Positions 16,996 to 26,106 are shown, counted from the first letter of the stretch. The stretch is DNA of 64,000 nucleotides from an uncultured Aquimarina sp. (GCA_947498455.1 CANMKK010000031.1:1-64000); one strand, 5' to 3'. Numbers and translations: made by a program. Notes: generated by a model from the sequence alone, not told the origin.

Positions 16996-17991
16996 TTAGG
17001 AGTTATAGGCCCATTTGAGGAAAATAGACCCCCAAGTAAAGCCTCCACCAAATGAGGCAAATACTATGTTATCTCCTTTTTTCAGTTGTTTTTCGTAATC
17101 ACTTAATAATAATGGCAATGTAGCCGAGGTAGTATTACCATATCTATGGATATTCATAAGGACTTTTTTGGGGTCAAGTCCCATCCTGTTTGCCGTAGCA
17201 TCAATAATACGCTTATTGGCTTGATGTGCTACAAGCCAATCTACATCATCTCCATTGATATTATTACGTTCCATGATCTTAGTACTGGCATCTGCCATAT
17301 TAGAAACAGCATATTTAAACACTGTTTTCCCGTCTTGTCTTACAAAATGTAAATCCTTTGCAATTGTTTCTTCTGATGGGGGTAATATAGATCCTCCCGC
17401 TTCGATTTTTAGAAACTCTCTCCCGATACCATCAGAGCGTAAATACTCATCTTGCAATCCTAATCCTTCTTCATTAGGTTCGAAAAGAGCTGCTCCTGCA
17501 CCATCACCAAAGATGATACATGTGGTACGGTCTTTATAATCTATAATAGAAGACATCTTATCTGCTCCTATGAGCAGTACCTTCTTATATCTTCCTGCTT
17601 CTATATAACTAGCTGCAGTAGACATTCCATATAAGAAACTGGAACATGCTGCTTGTAAGTCATAAGAGAAAGCATTTACGGCACCTATTTTTGATGCAGC
17701 ATAAGCTGCAGTTGCAGCAACAGGAAGATCAGGGGTAGCAGTTGCAAAAATAACCATATCAATCTCCTTAGGGTCGAGATTTTTTTTGGCAATTAAATCC
17801 TCTGCTGCTTTAATACCTAAAAAGGAAGTTCCTTGATTAGCATCTTTTAGAATTCTACGTTCTTTTATACCTGTACGAGTGGTAATCCATTCATCGTTGG
17901 TATCAACCATTGTTGCTAATATATCATTGGTCAATACGTATTCTGGCACATATGCGCCTACAGCTGTGATAGCGGCTGTGATTTTACTCAT
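16996..17991 (-). CDS. fabH: 3-oxoacyl-ACP synthase III
   Basis: Starts fatty acid synthesis by condensing an acyl-CoA with malonyl-ACP. The thiolase-fold triad is visible: Cys116 in DLQAACSSFLYG, His256 in VAHQANKRI and Asn286 in HRYGNTTSA. The C-terminus GGGFTWGSIFLKW is typical. The length of 331 aa fits. It sits between rpmF and accB, as in many bacteria. A promoter of its own seems to lie at 18076-18105, because rpmF is followed by a strong terminator. Bacteroidetes FabH often prefers branched primers; that cannot be read here. Confidence 0.96.
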   Translation of the reverse strand: MSKITAAITAVGAYVPEYVLTNDILATMVDTNDEWITTRTGIKERRILKDANQGTSFLGIKAAEDLIAKKNLDPKEIDMVIFATATPDLPVAATAAYAASKIGAVNAFSYDLQAACSSFLYGMSTAASYIEAGRYKKVLLIGADKMSSIIDYKDRTTCIIFGDGAGAALFEPNEEGLGLQDEYLRSDGIGREFLKIEAGGSILPPSEETIAKDLHFVRQDGKTVFKYAVSNMADASTKIMERNNINGDDVDWLVAHQANKRIIDATANRMGLDPKKVLMNIHRYGNTTSATLPLLLSDYEKQLKKGDNIVFASFGGGFTWGSIFLKWAYNS

Positions 17992-18075
17992 ATCTTGATT
18001 TTAGTTTCACGTACTATAATAGCTCTTACTGTCTAAAAAGTCGCTGAAATTACTAAATTACATGCAAATATGGCG

Positions 18076-18105
18076 CAAAATAACTGGATTTTGAGACATA
18101 TTCAA
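18076..18105 (-). promoter_or_regulatory. Candidate fabH promoter
   Basis: On the - strand TTG (18103-18105) is followed after 19 nt by TTATTTTG (18083-18076), a 7/8 match to the Bacteroidetes -7 box TAnnTTTG at the expected spacing. It lies about 85 nt upstream of the fabH ATG and downstream of the rpmF terminator. Confidence 0.5.
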
Positions 18106-18114
18106 CTAAAAACA

Positions 18115-18138
18115 AAAAAACTCTCACATTTGTGAGAG
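18115..18138 (-). terminator. Terminator after rpmF
   Basis: The stem CTCTCAC/GTGAGAG with loop ATTT is followed on the - strand by TTTTTTTGTTTTT. It lies 26 bases past the rpmF stop and separates the DUF177-rpmF transcript from fabH. Confidence 0.8.
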
Positions 18139-18164
18139 CTCTCTTTAGAATTTTAACAGTATGC

Positions 18165-18362
18165 TTATGCTACTTCTTCTTCTGTATTATCAATAACCAC
18201 TTGTCCACGGTAATATAATTTACCTTCGAACCAATGTGCTCTATGGTATAAGTGTGCCTCTCCCGTTGTAGGGTCTGTAGCAATTTGTGGTACAGAAGCT
18301 TTATAATGTGTTCTTCTTTTATCTCTTCTTGTTTTGGAGATTTTTCTCTTAGGATGTGCCAT
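18165..18362 (-). CDS. rpmF: 50S ribosomal protein L32
   Basis: The product begins MAHPKRKISKTRRDKRRTHY, the conserved basic N-terminus of bL32, and is 65 aa, the normal size. The metal-binding Cys pairs found in some bL32 proteins are absent, giving the Cys-free form. It lies 7 nt after the DUF177 gene, a near-universal bacterial neighbour, and ahead of fabH. Confidence 0.97.
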   Translation of the reverse strand: MAHPKRKISKTRRDKRRTHYKASVPQIATDPTTGEAHLYHRAHWFEGKLYYRGQVVIDNTEEEVA

Positions 18363-18369
18363 TGCTTAG

Positions 18370-18909
18370 CTATTTATCGTTTAATAAGTTTTTTAATTTA
18401 TCCCAACGAGGATCTGTTTCCTCGTTATCATTCTCTAATGTTCTCTCTTTTGGACTTAATTCTTCCAGTTTTTCGAGTATCTCTGATTTCAATGTTCCGT
18501 CTTCTACACCTGGATGAACTCTTTTAGAAGGAACTCCTAAAACAATAAGCTCGTAGATGTATTGCTGAATGTTTACTTCATATTCTCCATGTGGAATTAT
18601 AAGAAGTTCTTCATTCTCATCATTATATTCTGAACCAAATTTAATTACCAAAAATAATTCATTTTCAATTGGTAAATCAAAAGGTTCATTCGTAACATCA
18701 CAATTTACATTTACACTTCCCTTTGCCATAAAACGAAGTTCGAACATTGTCGTTTTTTTAGTAAACTCCAGATCGATTTTAATTGTAGATGCATTAAATT
18801 CATCATATTCAAAATGCTCGAAGAACGTATTGCCAATTTGATACTCCAACTGGTGTAATCCTTGCTTCAGTCCAACAAAAGGAATAGTATACTCTTTCAG
18901 TTGTTTCAT
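18370..18909 (-). CDS. DUF177 (YceD-like) protein
   Basis: The product shows the DUF177 hallmark of a Cys-containing central strand with a following acidic patch (SVNVNCDVTNEPFDLPIEN) and a C-terminal DPRWDKLKNLL. The family is tied to rpmF across bacteria and, in plants and E. coli, to 23S rRNA accumulation; the mechanism is unknown. The length of 179 aa is normal. It is first in the DUF177-rpmF transcript. Confidence 0.9.
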   Translation of the reverse strand: MKQLKEYTIPFVGLKQGLHQLEYQIGNTFFEHFEYDEFNASTIKIDLEFTKKTTMFELRFMAKGSVNVNCDVTNEPFDLPIENELFLVIKFGSEYNDENEELLIIPHGEYEVNIQQYIYELIVLGVPSKRVHPGVEDGTLKSEILEKLEELSPKERTLENDNEETDPRWDKLKNLLNDK

Positions 18910-18954
18910 TTCATCATCAGTTATGAGTCTCTACCAATTCGGTAAAGGCGGGTG

Positions 18955-18962
18955 CAAAGATA
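18955..18962 (-). promoter_or_regulatory. -7 box upstream of DUF177-rpmF
   Basis: On the - strand TATCTTTG is a perfect TAnnTTTG element about 45 nt upstream of the DUF177 start codon. No good -33 TTG is seen at the best spacing, so this is a partial promoter call. Confidence 0.4.
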
Positions 18963-19106
18963 ACAAAAAATTGATATGAAAGCGTTTTTGTAAATAAAAT
19001 TATATCAGAAAGTTAGTCTTTTAACAGTGAGTTTGTGAGCTTTATGTTTTTAAAGCATTGCAAATACTACTAATTGAACGTACTCTTGATACGAACTCGC
19101 CTTCAT

Positions 19107-20177
19107 TTACGCACTTTTATTTCCTTTATTTTGCGGCTTCCGCGGCTGTTTTTTTAATGGATTTTTAGTAAGCTCCTTATATTCTTGCCTGTTTTTATAT
19201 ATTTTTAAAGCCGCAAATACAGCTTCCTTAAAGGACCCATTGTCTGCTTTATTTTTTCCAGCAATTTCAAAAGCTGTTCCATGATCCGGAGAAGTACGTA
19301 CTTTATGCAATCCGGCAGTATAATTAACTCCTTTTCCAAATGATAGCGTCTTAAACGGAATTAATCCTTGGTCATGGTACGATGCCACAATTGCATCAAA
19401 AGACTTATATCCGTCAGAGCCAAAAAAACTATCCGCTGCATAAGGTCCGTATACTAGTTTACCTGAATCATTAATCTTCTTTATCGTTGGTTTTAATACC
19501 TCTTCATCTTCTTTACCAATAACTCCATTATCTCCACTATGAGGATTGATTCCTAATATAGCCACCTTGGGCTTGCTAATCCCAAAATCCTGTACAAGTG
19601 TATTATAAATTGTAGTCGTTTTTTGTTCAATCAATTGGGGTGTAATAATATCCGCAATGTCTTTTACAGCAACATGGTCAGTCAGTAAGCCTACTTTTAG
19701 CTTATCAGTAATCATAAACATAAGACTATTCCCATTTAGTTCCTGATCCAGATAATCTGTATGTCCCGGAAATTTAAATTCCTCGGACTGAATACTTTTT
19801 TTATTGATTGGCGCAGTTACTAATACATCAACTTCATCATTCTTTAATGCAGCAGTTGCGGATTTCAATGACTTAATTGCGTAACTACCTATCTTTTCAT
19901 CTTCTTTTCCAAAATTAATATCAACTCCTTCTTTCCAAACATTTAATACATTTATTTTTCCATCAAGTATTTGGGATGTTTTATCAATACCGTGAAGATT
20001 TGCAGTAATTTGATATTTTTTTTTCAGAAAAGAAAGCACTTTTACAGAAGCAAAAATCACGGGAGTACAAAAATCCAGCATACGCGAATCCTCAAAAGTT
20101 TTTAAAATTACTTCGCTACCTATACCATTTAGATCTCCTATAGAAATACCTAATCTTATTTTTTCTTCTTTCTTCAT
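19107..20177 (-). CDS. pdxA: 4-hydroxythreonine-4-phosphate dehydrogenase
   Basis: An NAD-dependent step of deoxyxylulose-5-phosphate-dependent pyridoxal 5'-phosphate synthesis. Motifs include the N-terminal IRLGISIGDLNGIGSEV, FPGHTDYL, GINPHSGDNGVIG, ASYHDQGLIPFK and TSPDHGTAFEIAG; the three His residues bind the metal. The length of 356 aa fits, with a Lys-rich tail after the family C-terminus. It is divergent from ribE, with 88 bases between the start codons. Confidence 0.95.
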   Translation of the reverse strand: MKKEEKIRLGISIGDLNGIGSEVILKTFEDSRMLDFCTPVIFASVKVLSFLKKKYQITANLHGIDKTSQILDGKINVLNVWKEGVDINFGKEDEKIGSYAIKSLKSATAALKNDEVDVLVTAPINKKSIQSEEFKFPGHTDYLDQELNGNSLMFMITDKLKVGLLTDHVAVKDIADIITPQLIEQKTTTIYNTLVQDFGISKPKVAILGINPHSGDNGVIGKEDEEVLKPTIKKINDSGKLVYGPYAADSFFGSDGYKSFDAIVASYHDQGLIPFKTLSFGKGVNYTAGLHKVRTSPDHGTAFEIAGKNKADNGSFKEAVFAALKIYKNRQEYKELTKNPLKKQPRKPQNKGNKSA

Positions 20178-20265
20178 GTATATAATCTAATTATCAGTAT
20201 TTTTGAAACCTAAAAATTATGCCTCAAACTCCAAGGCCACAAATTTAACTAAATAATTCGCATTT

Positions 20266-20862
20266 ATGTTTACCGGAATCATCGAAGAATTAGGAACCGT
20301 TATATTTTTAAAAGCAGACAAAGAAAATCTAGATATAACTGTACGTTCAAATTTTACTTCTGAGTTAAAAATTGATCAAAGTGTATCACATAATGGAGTT
20401 TGTCTTACAGTTGTTTCTATAAAAGATGACACTTATACTGTTACAGCTATCAAAGAAACATTGGATAAAACCAATCTTACTCATCTTTCTGTAGGATCTA
20501 TTGTCAATCTAGAACGAGGCATGAAATTAGGTGCTAGATTAGATGGTCATATTGTTCAAGGACATGTAGACCAAACTGCAAGGTGCAAAAATATCGAGGA
20601 AGCGAATGGAAGTTGGTATTTTACTTTCGAATATGATCCTTCGTTGCATAATATAACTATCGAAAAAGGTTCTGTAACTGTCAACGGAGTTAGCCTAACT
20701 GTAGTGAATTCTAAGAGAAATGAATTTAGTGTTGCTATAATTCCTTTTACGTATGAACATACCAATTTTAACCATTTCGAAATAGGAACCGAAGTTAATT
20801 TAGAATTTGACGTTATTGGTAAATATGTAAAAAGAATTACAGAACTAAAAGAGCATCATTAA
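20266..20862 (+). CDS. ribE: Riboflavin synthase, alpha subunit
   Basis: Dismutates two 6,7-dimethyl-8-ribityllumazine molecules into riboflavin. The N-terminal MFTGIIEELGTV is diagnostic, and two lumazine-binding barrels are visible, each with a [CS]LTVV motif (NGVCLTVVSI near 45 and NGVSLTVVNS near 140). The length of 198 aa is normal. No riboswitch-like leader is evident in the 88-nt gap to pdxA. Confidence 0.95.
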   Translation: MFTGIIEELGTVIFLKADKENLDITVRSNFTSELKIDQSVSHNGVCLTVVSIKDDTYTVTAIKETLDKTNLTHLSVGSIVNLERGMKLGARLDGHIVQGHVDQTARCKNIEEANGSWYFTFEYDPSLHNITIEKGSVTVNGVSLTVVNSKRNEFSVAIIPFTYEHTNFNHFEIGTEVNLEFDVIGKYVKRITELKEHH

Positions 20863-20873
20863 AAAAGTGCCAG

Positions 20874-21083
20874 TTATGAAGCCAATATTGATTCTATTTT
20901 TTCTACTTCATTAAACCGAAAAAGAGAATATGTCTCTTCATCTATTTTTAAAATTACCCCTCCTACATCTTTCATATCTGAGCAAGACTTGAAATCTAAT
21001 ATCCGGCCATAATGCTGGCTTTTAGCATCAATTACTTTATACTGCATAATCACAAGTTTTGATTTGTATTCCATACGATACAT
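20874..21083 (-). CDS. Small hypothetical protein
   Basis: The frame ends at 20874, 11 nt from the convergent ribE. Several ATGs are possible (21110, 21083, 21074, 21047); a start at 21083 gives MYRMEYKSKLVIMQYKVID and about 69 aa. The C-terminal part (GGVILKIDEETYSLFRFNE) looks like a folded beta-rich sequence. There is no signal peptide. I do not recognise it, and both its start and its reality are uncertain. Confidence 0.4.
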   Translation of the reverse strand: MYRMEYKSKLVIMQYKVIDAKSQHYGRILDFKSCSDMKDVGGVILKIDEETYSLFRFNEVEKIESILAS

Positions 21084-21265
21084 TATTAATGTTCTTTCCC
21101 CAAAAAACATATCCAATAATGTTTAAAATCCCAGTAAATGTAACAGGTATGATTGTAATTTTAAAATTATTTTGTCAAGTTTTATTAACAATCACAATCT
21201 CATTATCTATTTATAACCAATTATTTATGATCAATAAACAACAATCTAAGCCCATATAAATACAC

Positions 21266-21335
21266 AATACGATTTATGGGCAAGAAATTCCGTATCACTA
21301 CTAAGCAAAATAAATAGTTAAATATTTTGTGTTTT
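21266..21335. repeat. Relic of the MITE-like element (left end)
   Basis: AATACGATTTATGGGCAAGA continues the same pattern as the left end of the elements at 12502 and 60641, followed some 40 bases later by a matching ATATTTTGTG. The right end is not seen. The rest of 21117-21434 is AT-rich and shows no gene. Confidence 0.4.
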
Positions 21336-21434
21336 TTGCGCTACCCACAGGTCTAAAAGTTAACAATGTGTTAAAAGCATCATTTTCTACAAATCACTGA
21401 CTGTTAGTTATAAGTAATTTTAATAACTTTAATA

Positions 21435-21470
21435 GATAGTTGATTTTTAATTGATTAAAAATTAACTATC
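21435..21470 (+). promoter_or_regulatory. Long inverted repeat just upstream of the T9SS protein gene
   Basis: Two 16-base arms, GATAGTTGATTTTTAA and TTAAAAATTAACTATC, pair with a single mismatch around a TTGA loop. They end 24 bases before the ATG at 21495. It could be an operator or a hairpin in the mRNA leader. No classic terminator tail follows. Confidence 0.5.
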
Positions 21471-21494
21471 TAACTAACTTTTATACACAAACTC

Positions 21495-24191
21495 ATGAAA
21501 AAACTTACATCAACAATTCTGTTGATACTAATAGCTGTATGCTTGTATGGACAGACTCCTTGTCAAAATGGATTCGCAGGCACGTACCCTTGCAAAGATT
21601 ATGATTTAATGTCTCATATTTCACCCGCAGACATGGGTGCTTCTGAAGGGAATGATAGTTGGGGATGGACGGATCCTCAGAGTGGCAAAGAATACGCCCT
21701 TATTTGTTTAAACAACGGAACTGCTTTTATTGATATTTCTAACCCCACTAGTCCTGTATACCTAGGTAAACTGCCTACTGCTACAGTGAATAGCGATTGG
21801 AGAGATGTAAAAGTATATAAAAATCACGCTTTTATAGTCAGTGAAGCTTCTAATCATGGAATGCAGGTTTTTGACCTTACAAGATTGCGAAATGTAGCTA
21901 GTCCACCACAAACATTTACGGCCGACAAAAGGTATACTGAATTTGGAAATGCTCATAATATCGTAATTAATGAAGATTCTGGTTACGCCTATATTGTAGG
22001 AGCATTGAGAAGTGGCACTTATAAAGGTGGACCTCTTTTTGTCAATATACAAGATCCTGTAAACCCTATAAACGAAGGAGGGTTTCTCTCTAGCGGAGGT
22101 GACCCTTATACTCACGATGCTCAGGTTATAACATATAATGGTCCAGATACGGATTATACAGGAAAAGAAATCCTTATTGGTAGTAATCAATTAGAAGTTG
22201 TCATCGCCGATATAACAGACAAAAACAATCCAAGATTAATTTCTACCATAAAATATACCAATGTAGGGTATACACATCAAGGATGGTTTACAGAAAACTT
22301 ACGTTACTTTATTCTGGGAGATGAGTTTGACGAATCAAATGTTGGCTTTAATACGCGAACTATCGTTTTTGACTTCCAAGATCTAGACAATCCTCAGCAA
22401 CATATGATCTATAATGGTCCTACGCCTGCAATTGATCATAATGGATATGTAAAAGGAGATAAGTTTTATCTGGCAAATTACAGAGCGGGTATCCGAGTAG
22501 TCGATATTGCCAATATTGGGAGTAAAACAATGACTGAAGTAGGTTATTTTGATACTTCTCCGGCAAATGACAATGCAAGTTTTGCAGGAGCCTGGAATGT
22601 TTATCCATACTTCAATAGTGGAAACATCGTCATTAGTGATATTAATAGTGGTTTCTTTTTAGTTAAGAAAAGTGGTTCAAATAACTCTTGTGTTGCTACT
22701 ACACCAACAGGAGTGAACTCTTCTAATGTAACTAATAATAGTGCTACTATAAATTGGACAGCAGTAAGCAACGCATCGTATGATGTAAGATATCGCCAAA
22801 CAGGAACAACATCCTGGACTACTAATTCAGTAAGTACTGCTACGTATGCAATTACAAATTTATCTGCCAATACTCAATATGAGGCACAAGTAAGAAGTAA
22901 ATGTTCCGACGGAACTACCTCTGATTATAGTAATTCGGTTTCATTCACTACCAATACCGTACAGATAACTTATTGCAGCTCCAATGGCCAAACAATAACT
23001 GACGAATATATAAGTAATGTTAGCCTTGGAACAATCAATAACACAACTACTGCATCTAGTGGTGGTTATGGAGACTATACTTCTATAACTACTGATTTAG
23101 CTCAGGGAAGTTCACAAACCATAACTATTACCCCCACATGGACAGGTAATACGTATAATGAGGCTTATAGTGTTTGGATCGATTATAATCAAGATGGAGA
23201 TTTTACTGATGCCGGAGAACAAGTATGGAGCAACGCCCCATCTCAGACAACTCCTGTTAGTGGTAATTTTACGATCCCAAACAGCGCTCCCGAAGGCGCA
23301 ACAAGAATGCGTGTATCGATGAAATATAATGGTATTCCTACTTCTTGTGAATCATTCCAATATGGAGAAGTAGAAGATTACTCAGTAAATATTACCAAAG
23401 ATGGAATAGTTGTTACAGGCTGTACTTCGGGGATTTCTTCTTTCCCTTATAATGAAGGGTTTGAAAATACACTAGGTAACTGGACACAATCGACTAGTGA
23501 TGATATTGACTGGACAATTAATTCTAGCGGAACACCATCACAAAATACTGGCCCTTCTAGTGCTACTCAAGGAACCTATTATTTGTATGTCGAAGCGTCT
23601 GTAAACGGAACTGGATATCCTAATAAGCAAGCGATATTAAATTCTCCTTGTTTTGATTTAAGCAATGAGTCTTTTGCAATGATTTCATTTGGATATCATA
23701 TGTATGGGAATACTGATATGGGAAGTTTTATACTAGAAATTAGTACCGATGATGGCACCACTTGGTCTAATATCTGGAGTCAAACCGGAAATCAAGGAAA
23801 TTCATGGAAAACCGCAAATGTAGATCTTTCTTCATATATAGGAAGTAGTATACAATTGAGGTTTAACAGAACAACGGGAGCTACCTGGCAGGCAGATATC
23901 GCTATTGACAATGTAGTATTGACCAATGATGCTTCGCAAAAGGATAAGTTAAATCAGGAAGCGGATATCACCTTTATGGTATACCCTAACCCTGCTAAAA
24001 ACATTCTCAATATCCTTCTTGATGGTATTAAAAAAGAAACGGATTTCGAAATCAAAAATATGCTAGGTCAGCAAGTAAGTAAAGGAAAAATGACCAACAC
24101 AATAGATGTATCGAGCCTAAGAGAAGGTACCTATTTTTTACAAATTGTTGCCAATAATAAGGTGTATACGAAACCTTTTTTAAAAAACTAA
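21495..24191 (+). CDS. Secreted LVIVD/choice-of-anchor B protein with T9SS sorting domain
   Basis: An 898-aa exported protein. Signal peptide at ~1-19; then a beta-propeller-like region (about 25-395) with CKDYDLMSHISPADMGA and repeated FIDISNP/VVDI units, matching LVIVD and choice-of-anchor B proteins. A fibronectin type III domain (about 400-488), a GEVED domain (about 495-630, ending YGEVEDYSVNI), a MAM/jelly-roll-like domain (about 640-805) and a type A T9SS signal (MVYPNPAKNILNIL, ending TKPFLKN) follow. It is expected at the cell surface or in the medium. It is a single gene between an inverted repeat and a terminator; the ligand is unknown. Confidence 0.88.
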   Translation: MKKLTSTILLILIAVCLYGQTPCQNGFAGTYPCKDYDLMSHISPADMGASEGNDSWGWTDPQSGKEYALICLNNGTAFIDISNPTSPVYLGKLPTATVNSDWRDVKVYKNHAFIVSEASNHGMQVFDLTRLRNVASPPQTFTADKRYTEFGNAHNIVINEDSGYAYIVGALRSGTYKGGPLFVNIQDPVNPINEGGFLSSGGDPYTHDAQVITYNGPDTDYTGKEILIGSNQLEVVIADITDKNNPRLISTIKYTNVGYTHQGWFTENLRYFILGDEFDESNVGFNTRTIVFDFQDLDNPQQHMIYNGPTPAIDHNGYVKGDKFYLANYRAGIRVVDIANIGSKTMTEVGYFDTSPANDNASFAGAWNVYPYFNSGNIVISDINSGFFLVKKSGSNNSCVATTPTGVNSSNVTNNSATINWTAVSNASYDVRYRQTGTTSWTTNSVSTATYAITNLSANTQYEAQVRSKCSDGTTSDYSNSVSFTTNTVQITYCSSNGQTITDEYISNVSLGTINNTTTASSGGYGDYTSITTDLAQGSSQTITITPTWTGNTYNEAYSVWIDYNQDGDFTDAGEQVWSNAPSQTTPVSGNFTIPNSAPEGATRMRVSMKYNGIPTSCESFQYGEVEDYSVNITKDGIVVTGCTSGISSFPYNEGFENTLGNWTQSTSDDIDWTINSSGTPSQNTGPSSATQGTYYLYVEASVNGTGYPNKQAILNSPCFDLSNESFAMISFGYHMYGNTDMGSFILEISTDDGTTWSNIWSQTGNQGNSWKTANVDLSSYIGSSIQLRFNRTTGATWQADIAIDNVVLTNDASQKDKLNQEADITFMVYPNPAKNILNILLDGIKKETDFEIKNMLGQQVSKGKMTNTIDVSSLREGTYFLQIVANNKVYTKPFLKN

Positions 24192-24235
24192 TTCAATAAA
24201 GAAAGCTAAATCAACTTACATACTTTCAAAAAACA

Positions 24236-24269
24236 TTACCCCCTTAGTCTTCATAGCCTAAGGGGGTAA
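24236..24269. terminator. Bidirectional terminator between convergent genes
   Basis: TTACCCCCTTAG and CTAAGGGGGTAA pair perfectly around a 10-nt loop. It sits 45 bases after the T9SS gene and 5 bases from the end of the converging TPR gene, so it can serve both. Confidence 0.8.
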
Positions 24270-24273
24270 TTTA

Positions 24274-24807
24274 TTATTTCTTTTTCTTAGACTTTTTAGT
24301 CTTTTTTTTCTTAGGATTCTTTTTGTTTTTAGGCATTTTATCTTTTATTCTCTTTTCATCACCCTCTATATCGCTCATGAAATAATTATTATAAGTGTGT
24401 ACTTTTGCTATTTTTAATAGCTTCAGAGCTTTCTTATATTGTTTCTTTTGCTCAAAAAGAATTCCCTTTTTTAGATACAAAATGGCTTTATCGGTACCTT
24501 TTAATGTCAACGCAAAATCAATTAACCTTTCTGCCTCTTTATAATCTTCATTCCACAATAACACATCAATATATTTTGGATATACATCCAACGCATACAT
24601 ATCTTCTGCTAAAGCTTGTTGATAATATTCTTTAGCTATTTCATAATTCCTTAAGTTTTCTGCATAAATCTGTCCCATTAAGCACAATGCTATAGGGTTT
24701 TTATCATCATATGACAATGCATAATTTAGAGATTCTACCGCTTCTTCTAGATTGTAAGGATATGCATCTAATGCCTGAAATAGATATTTATCTAATAAAT
24801 TACTCAT
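24274..24807 (-). CDS. TPR protein with Lys-rich tail
   Basis: A 177-aa protein with about three to four tetratricopeptide repeats (NPIALCLMGQIYAENLRNYE, AKEYYQQALAEDMYALDVYP) and a C-terminal run of lysines (from about 155). It has no signal peptide and is probably cytoplasmic and scaffolding. The basic tail may bind nucleic acid or membranes; that is inference. It lies downstream of prfH on the same strand, separated by a dispersed repeat. Confidence 0.75.
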   Translation of the reverse strand: MSNLLDKYLFQALDAYPYNLEEAVESLNYALSYDDKNPIALCLMGQIYAENLRNYEIAKEYYQQALAEDMYALDVYPKYIDVLLWNEDYKEAERLIDFALTLKGTDKAILYLKKGILFEQKKQYKKALKLLKIAKVHTYNNYFMSDIEGDEKRIKDKMPKNKKNPKKKKTKKSKKKK

Positions 24808-24825
24808 AATTCTAATATTTTAATC

Positions 24826-24918
24826 CACATTGTGGAGTTAATTCTCCGAGGCTTAGCTCGAAAGTCAAAAATTTTTCGTCTGCTGTATCCCTCATGAGCT
24901 TTCCCCTAGGGTATTGAC
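24826..24918. repeat. Dispersed repeat, copy B, overlapping the prfH 3' end
   Basis: This matches 14915-15030: palindromic CCACATTGTGG, then TTAATTCTCCGAGGCTTAGC and a weaker matching tail. It runs into the last codons of prfH, so the protein's final residues may be repeat-derived. As with copy A, it lies at the 3' end of a - strand gene. Confidence 0.5.
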
Positions 24919-25614
24919 TTCGTTGCGTAAATTGCTTTTTAGTTGTTGTCGATTTGAGGCGTACGATAATTTCTTAAATTGTTTTTTAAAATCAGCTCCT
25001 TTAAATACTCTAATGGGATTTCCTCTTTGTACATTAAGATGATTTTCCCACTGGTTGCAAATAAAATCTTGCATCGCTATTAATTGATTTTGTTGTACTT
25101 TTTCTTTTAATCGTTGTATCGCTATCTTTCTATTTTGATGTTGCGATCTGCTATCCATCACTACTACTTGGTCTCCTGTGGGATGATAGGTAGCACGTAC
25201 AGCCGAATTTACTTTATTTACATTTTGACCTCCAGGACCCGAACTTCTCATAGCTTTAAAAGAGATATCTTTTTCTAGTAGCTCTGGTACTTTTACCTGT
25301 TTTACTTCGTACATTCCTATAAACCAATTTTTTCGCTTATGATGTTTTCTGAATTTAGAAGTACCTTTCCACTCAATACTACCAAGCCATTGATCTAAAA
25401 AATGCTGCATATGATTTCCTTTTAGCCTCACGGTTGCAGACTGCAACGTACCATTTTCTATTCCTTTCTCTCTGTGTAGTATACTATACTCATACCCAAG
25501 TTCTCGGGTTTCTTGCAGAAATATTTTGAGTACCTGTGCTACTACCCAGCAACATTCTGCGGGCCCTCTCCCGGATGTGATTTGTATTATTTTATGTTCT
25601 AATGGTGTTCCCAT
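24892..25614 (-). CDS. prfH: Peptide chain release factor H
   Basis: A class I release-factor-like protein that hydrolyses peptidyl-tRNA through its GGQ loop (GGQ at 128-130 in RSSGPGGQNVNKVNSAVRA). The N-terminal ITSGRGPAECCWVVAQVL and the KNWFIGMYE segment are characteristic of PrfH rather than RF1/RF2 or ArfB. Family knowledge: PrfH is usually encoded beside the RNA ligase RtcB, and the pair rescues and repairs ribosomes with a cleaved decoding centre. No rtcB lies on either side here. At 240 aa it is longer than I expect, partly from a C-terminal extension that enters a repeat. A long structured leader precedes it. Confidence 0.88.
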   Translation of the reverse strand: MGTPLEHKIIQITSGRGPAECCWVVAQVLKIFLQETRELGYEYSILHREKGIENGTLQSATVRLKGNHMQHFLDQWLGSIEWKGTSKFRKHHKRKNWFIGMYEVKQVKVPELLEKDISFKAMRSSGPGGQNVNKVNSAVRATYHPTGDQVVVMDSRSQHQNRKIAIQRLKEKVQQNQLIAMQDFICNQWENHLNVQRGNPIRVFKGADFKKQFKKLSYASNRQQLKSNLRNEVNTLGESS

Positions 25615-25918
25615 ATTATTTGTTCTATTATAATTGCCTATATATTCATATTACTATAAGCTGTGGTACTATTATTTATGACCAAAGCCCAAACCGAATA
25701 GGAAATACAGTTCCATCCTTTTCCTAATACCATTTGTCATTTGAATTTACCGTAATAAAACCTTCCTTTTTATGCTGAAATTGAAACAAAAAAATCTTTA
25801 TTTTCTTTTCCAGTAAATTCAAACAACAACTGGTATAATATGTTGATAGAGTTTAATTTTTATTTTCAGAAAGACTTGACTCCTAGAGAAGTTTTCTAAT
25901 ATTCTTTCTTGAAGTCAA

Positions 25919-25949
25919 AAAGTCCGAAAAGTTTTTACTGCTTCGGACT
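25919..25949 (-). terminator. Conditional terminator in the prfH leader
   Basis: On the - strand AAGTCCGAA, a short loop, TTCGGACTT and then a run of T's form a clear intrinsic terminator about 300 nt before the prfH start. Its left arm can instead pair with an upstream segment (25984-25999), the antiterminator arrangement described for the leader. Confidence 0.7.
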
Positions 25950-25973
25950 TCTAAAATATTGAGAGATTCAATA

Positions 25974-26054
25974 CTATGTATTGTAGAAGTGCCGAAGTAT
26001 ACCTACAGATCCTGGATCTTGTGATATATTTATATACTTATTCATAAAAGTCAT
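25974..26054 (-). CDS. Putative 26-codon leader ORF upstream of prfH
   Basis: The frame starts with ATG at 26052-26054 (MTFMNKYINISQ) and ends with TAG at 25974-25976, finishing VGILRHFYNT. A second ATG lies at 26043-26045. The start is 2 nt past segment A, and codons 19-24 coincide with segment B of the leader, so ribosome position would decide which helix forms. I do not recognise the peptide. Translation is unproven. Confidence 0.4.
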   Translation of the reverse strand: MTFMNKYINISQDPGSVGILRHFYNT

Positions 26055-26106
26055 AGTACTTCGGTTATTAATTTATTTTACTTTTTCGCAATGCTGTATT
26101 GCGGTG

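Larger units (their letters stand above)
25919..26102 (-). ncRNA. Structured prfH leader or independent small RNA
   Basis: On the - strand the expected transcript starts near 26102 with GCAATACAGCATTGC (a 5' hairpin) and ends at the terminator. Segment A (CCGAAGTA, 26064-26057) can pair with B (TACTTCGG within 25999-25984). B can also pair with C (TAGAAGTCCGAAGC, 25953-25940) over 13 bp with one bulge. C can pair with D (25928-25920) as the terminator. These helices are mutually exclusive. It may regulate prfH or be a free RNA; the sequence alone does not decide. Confidence 0.5.

Noticed and set aside
16968..17060. Longer accB reading frame overlapping fabH
   Set aside because: The extra 31 residues are the shadow of the fabH 3' end; BCCP proteins start close to MDLKEIQ.
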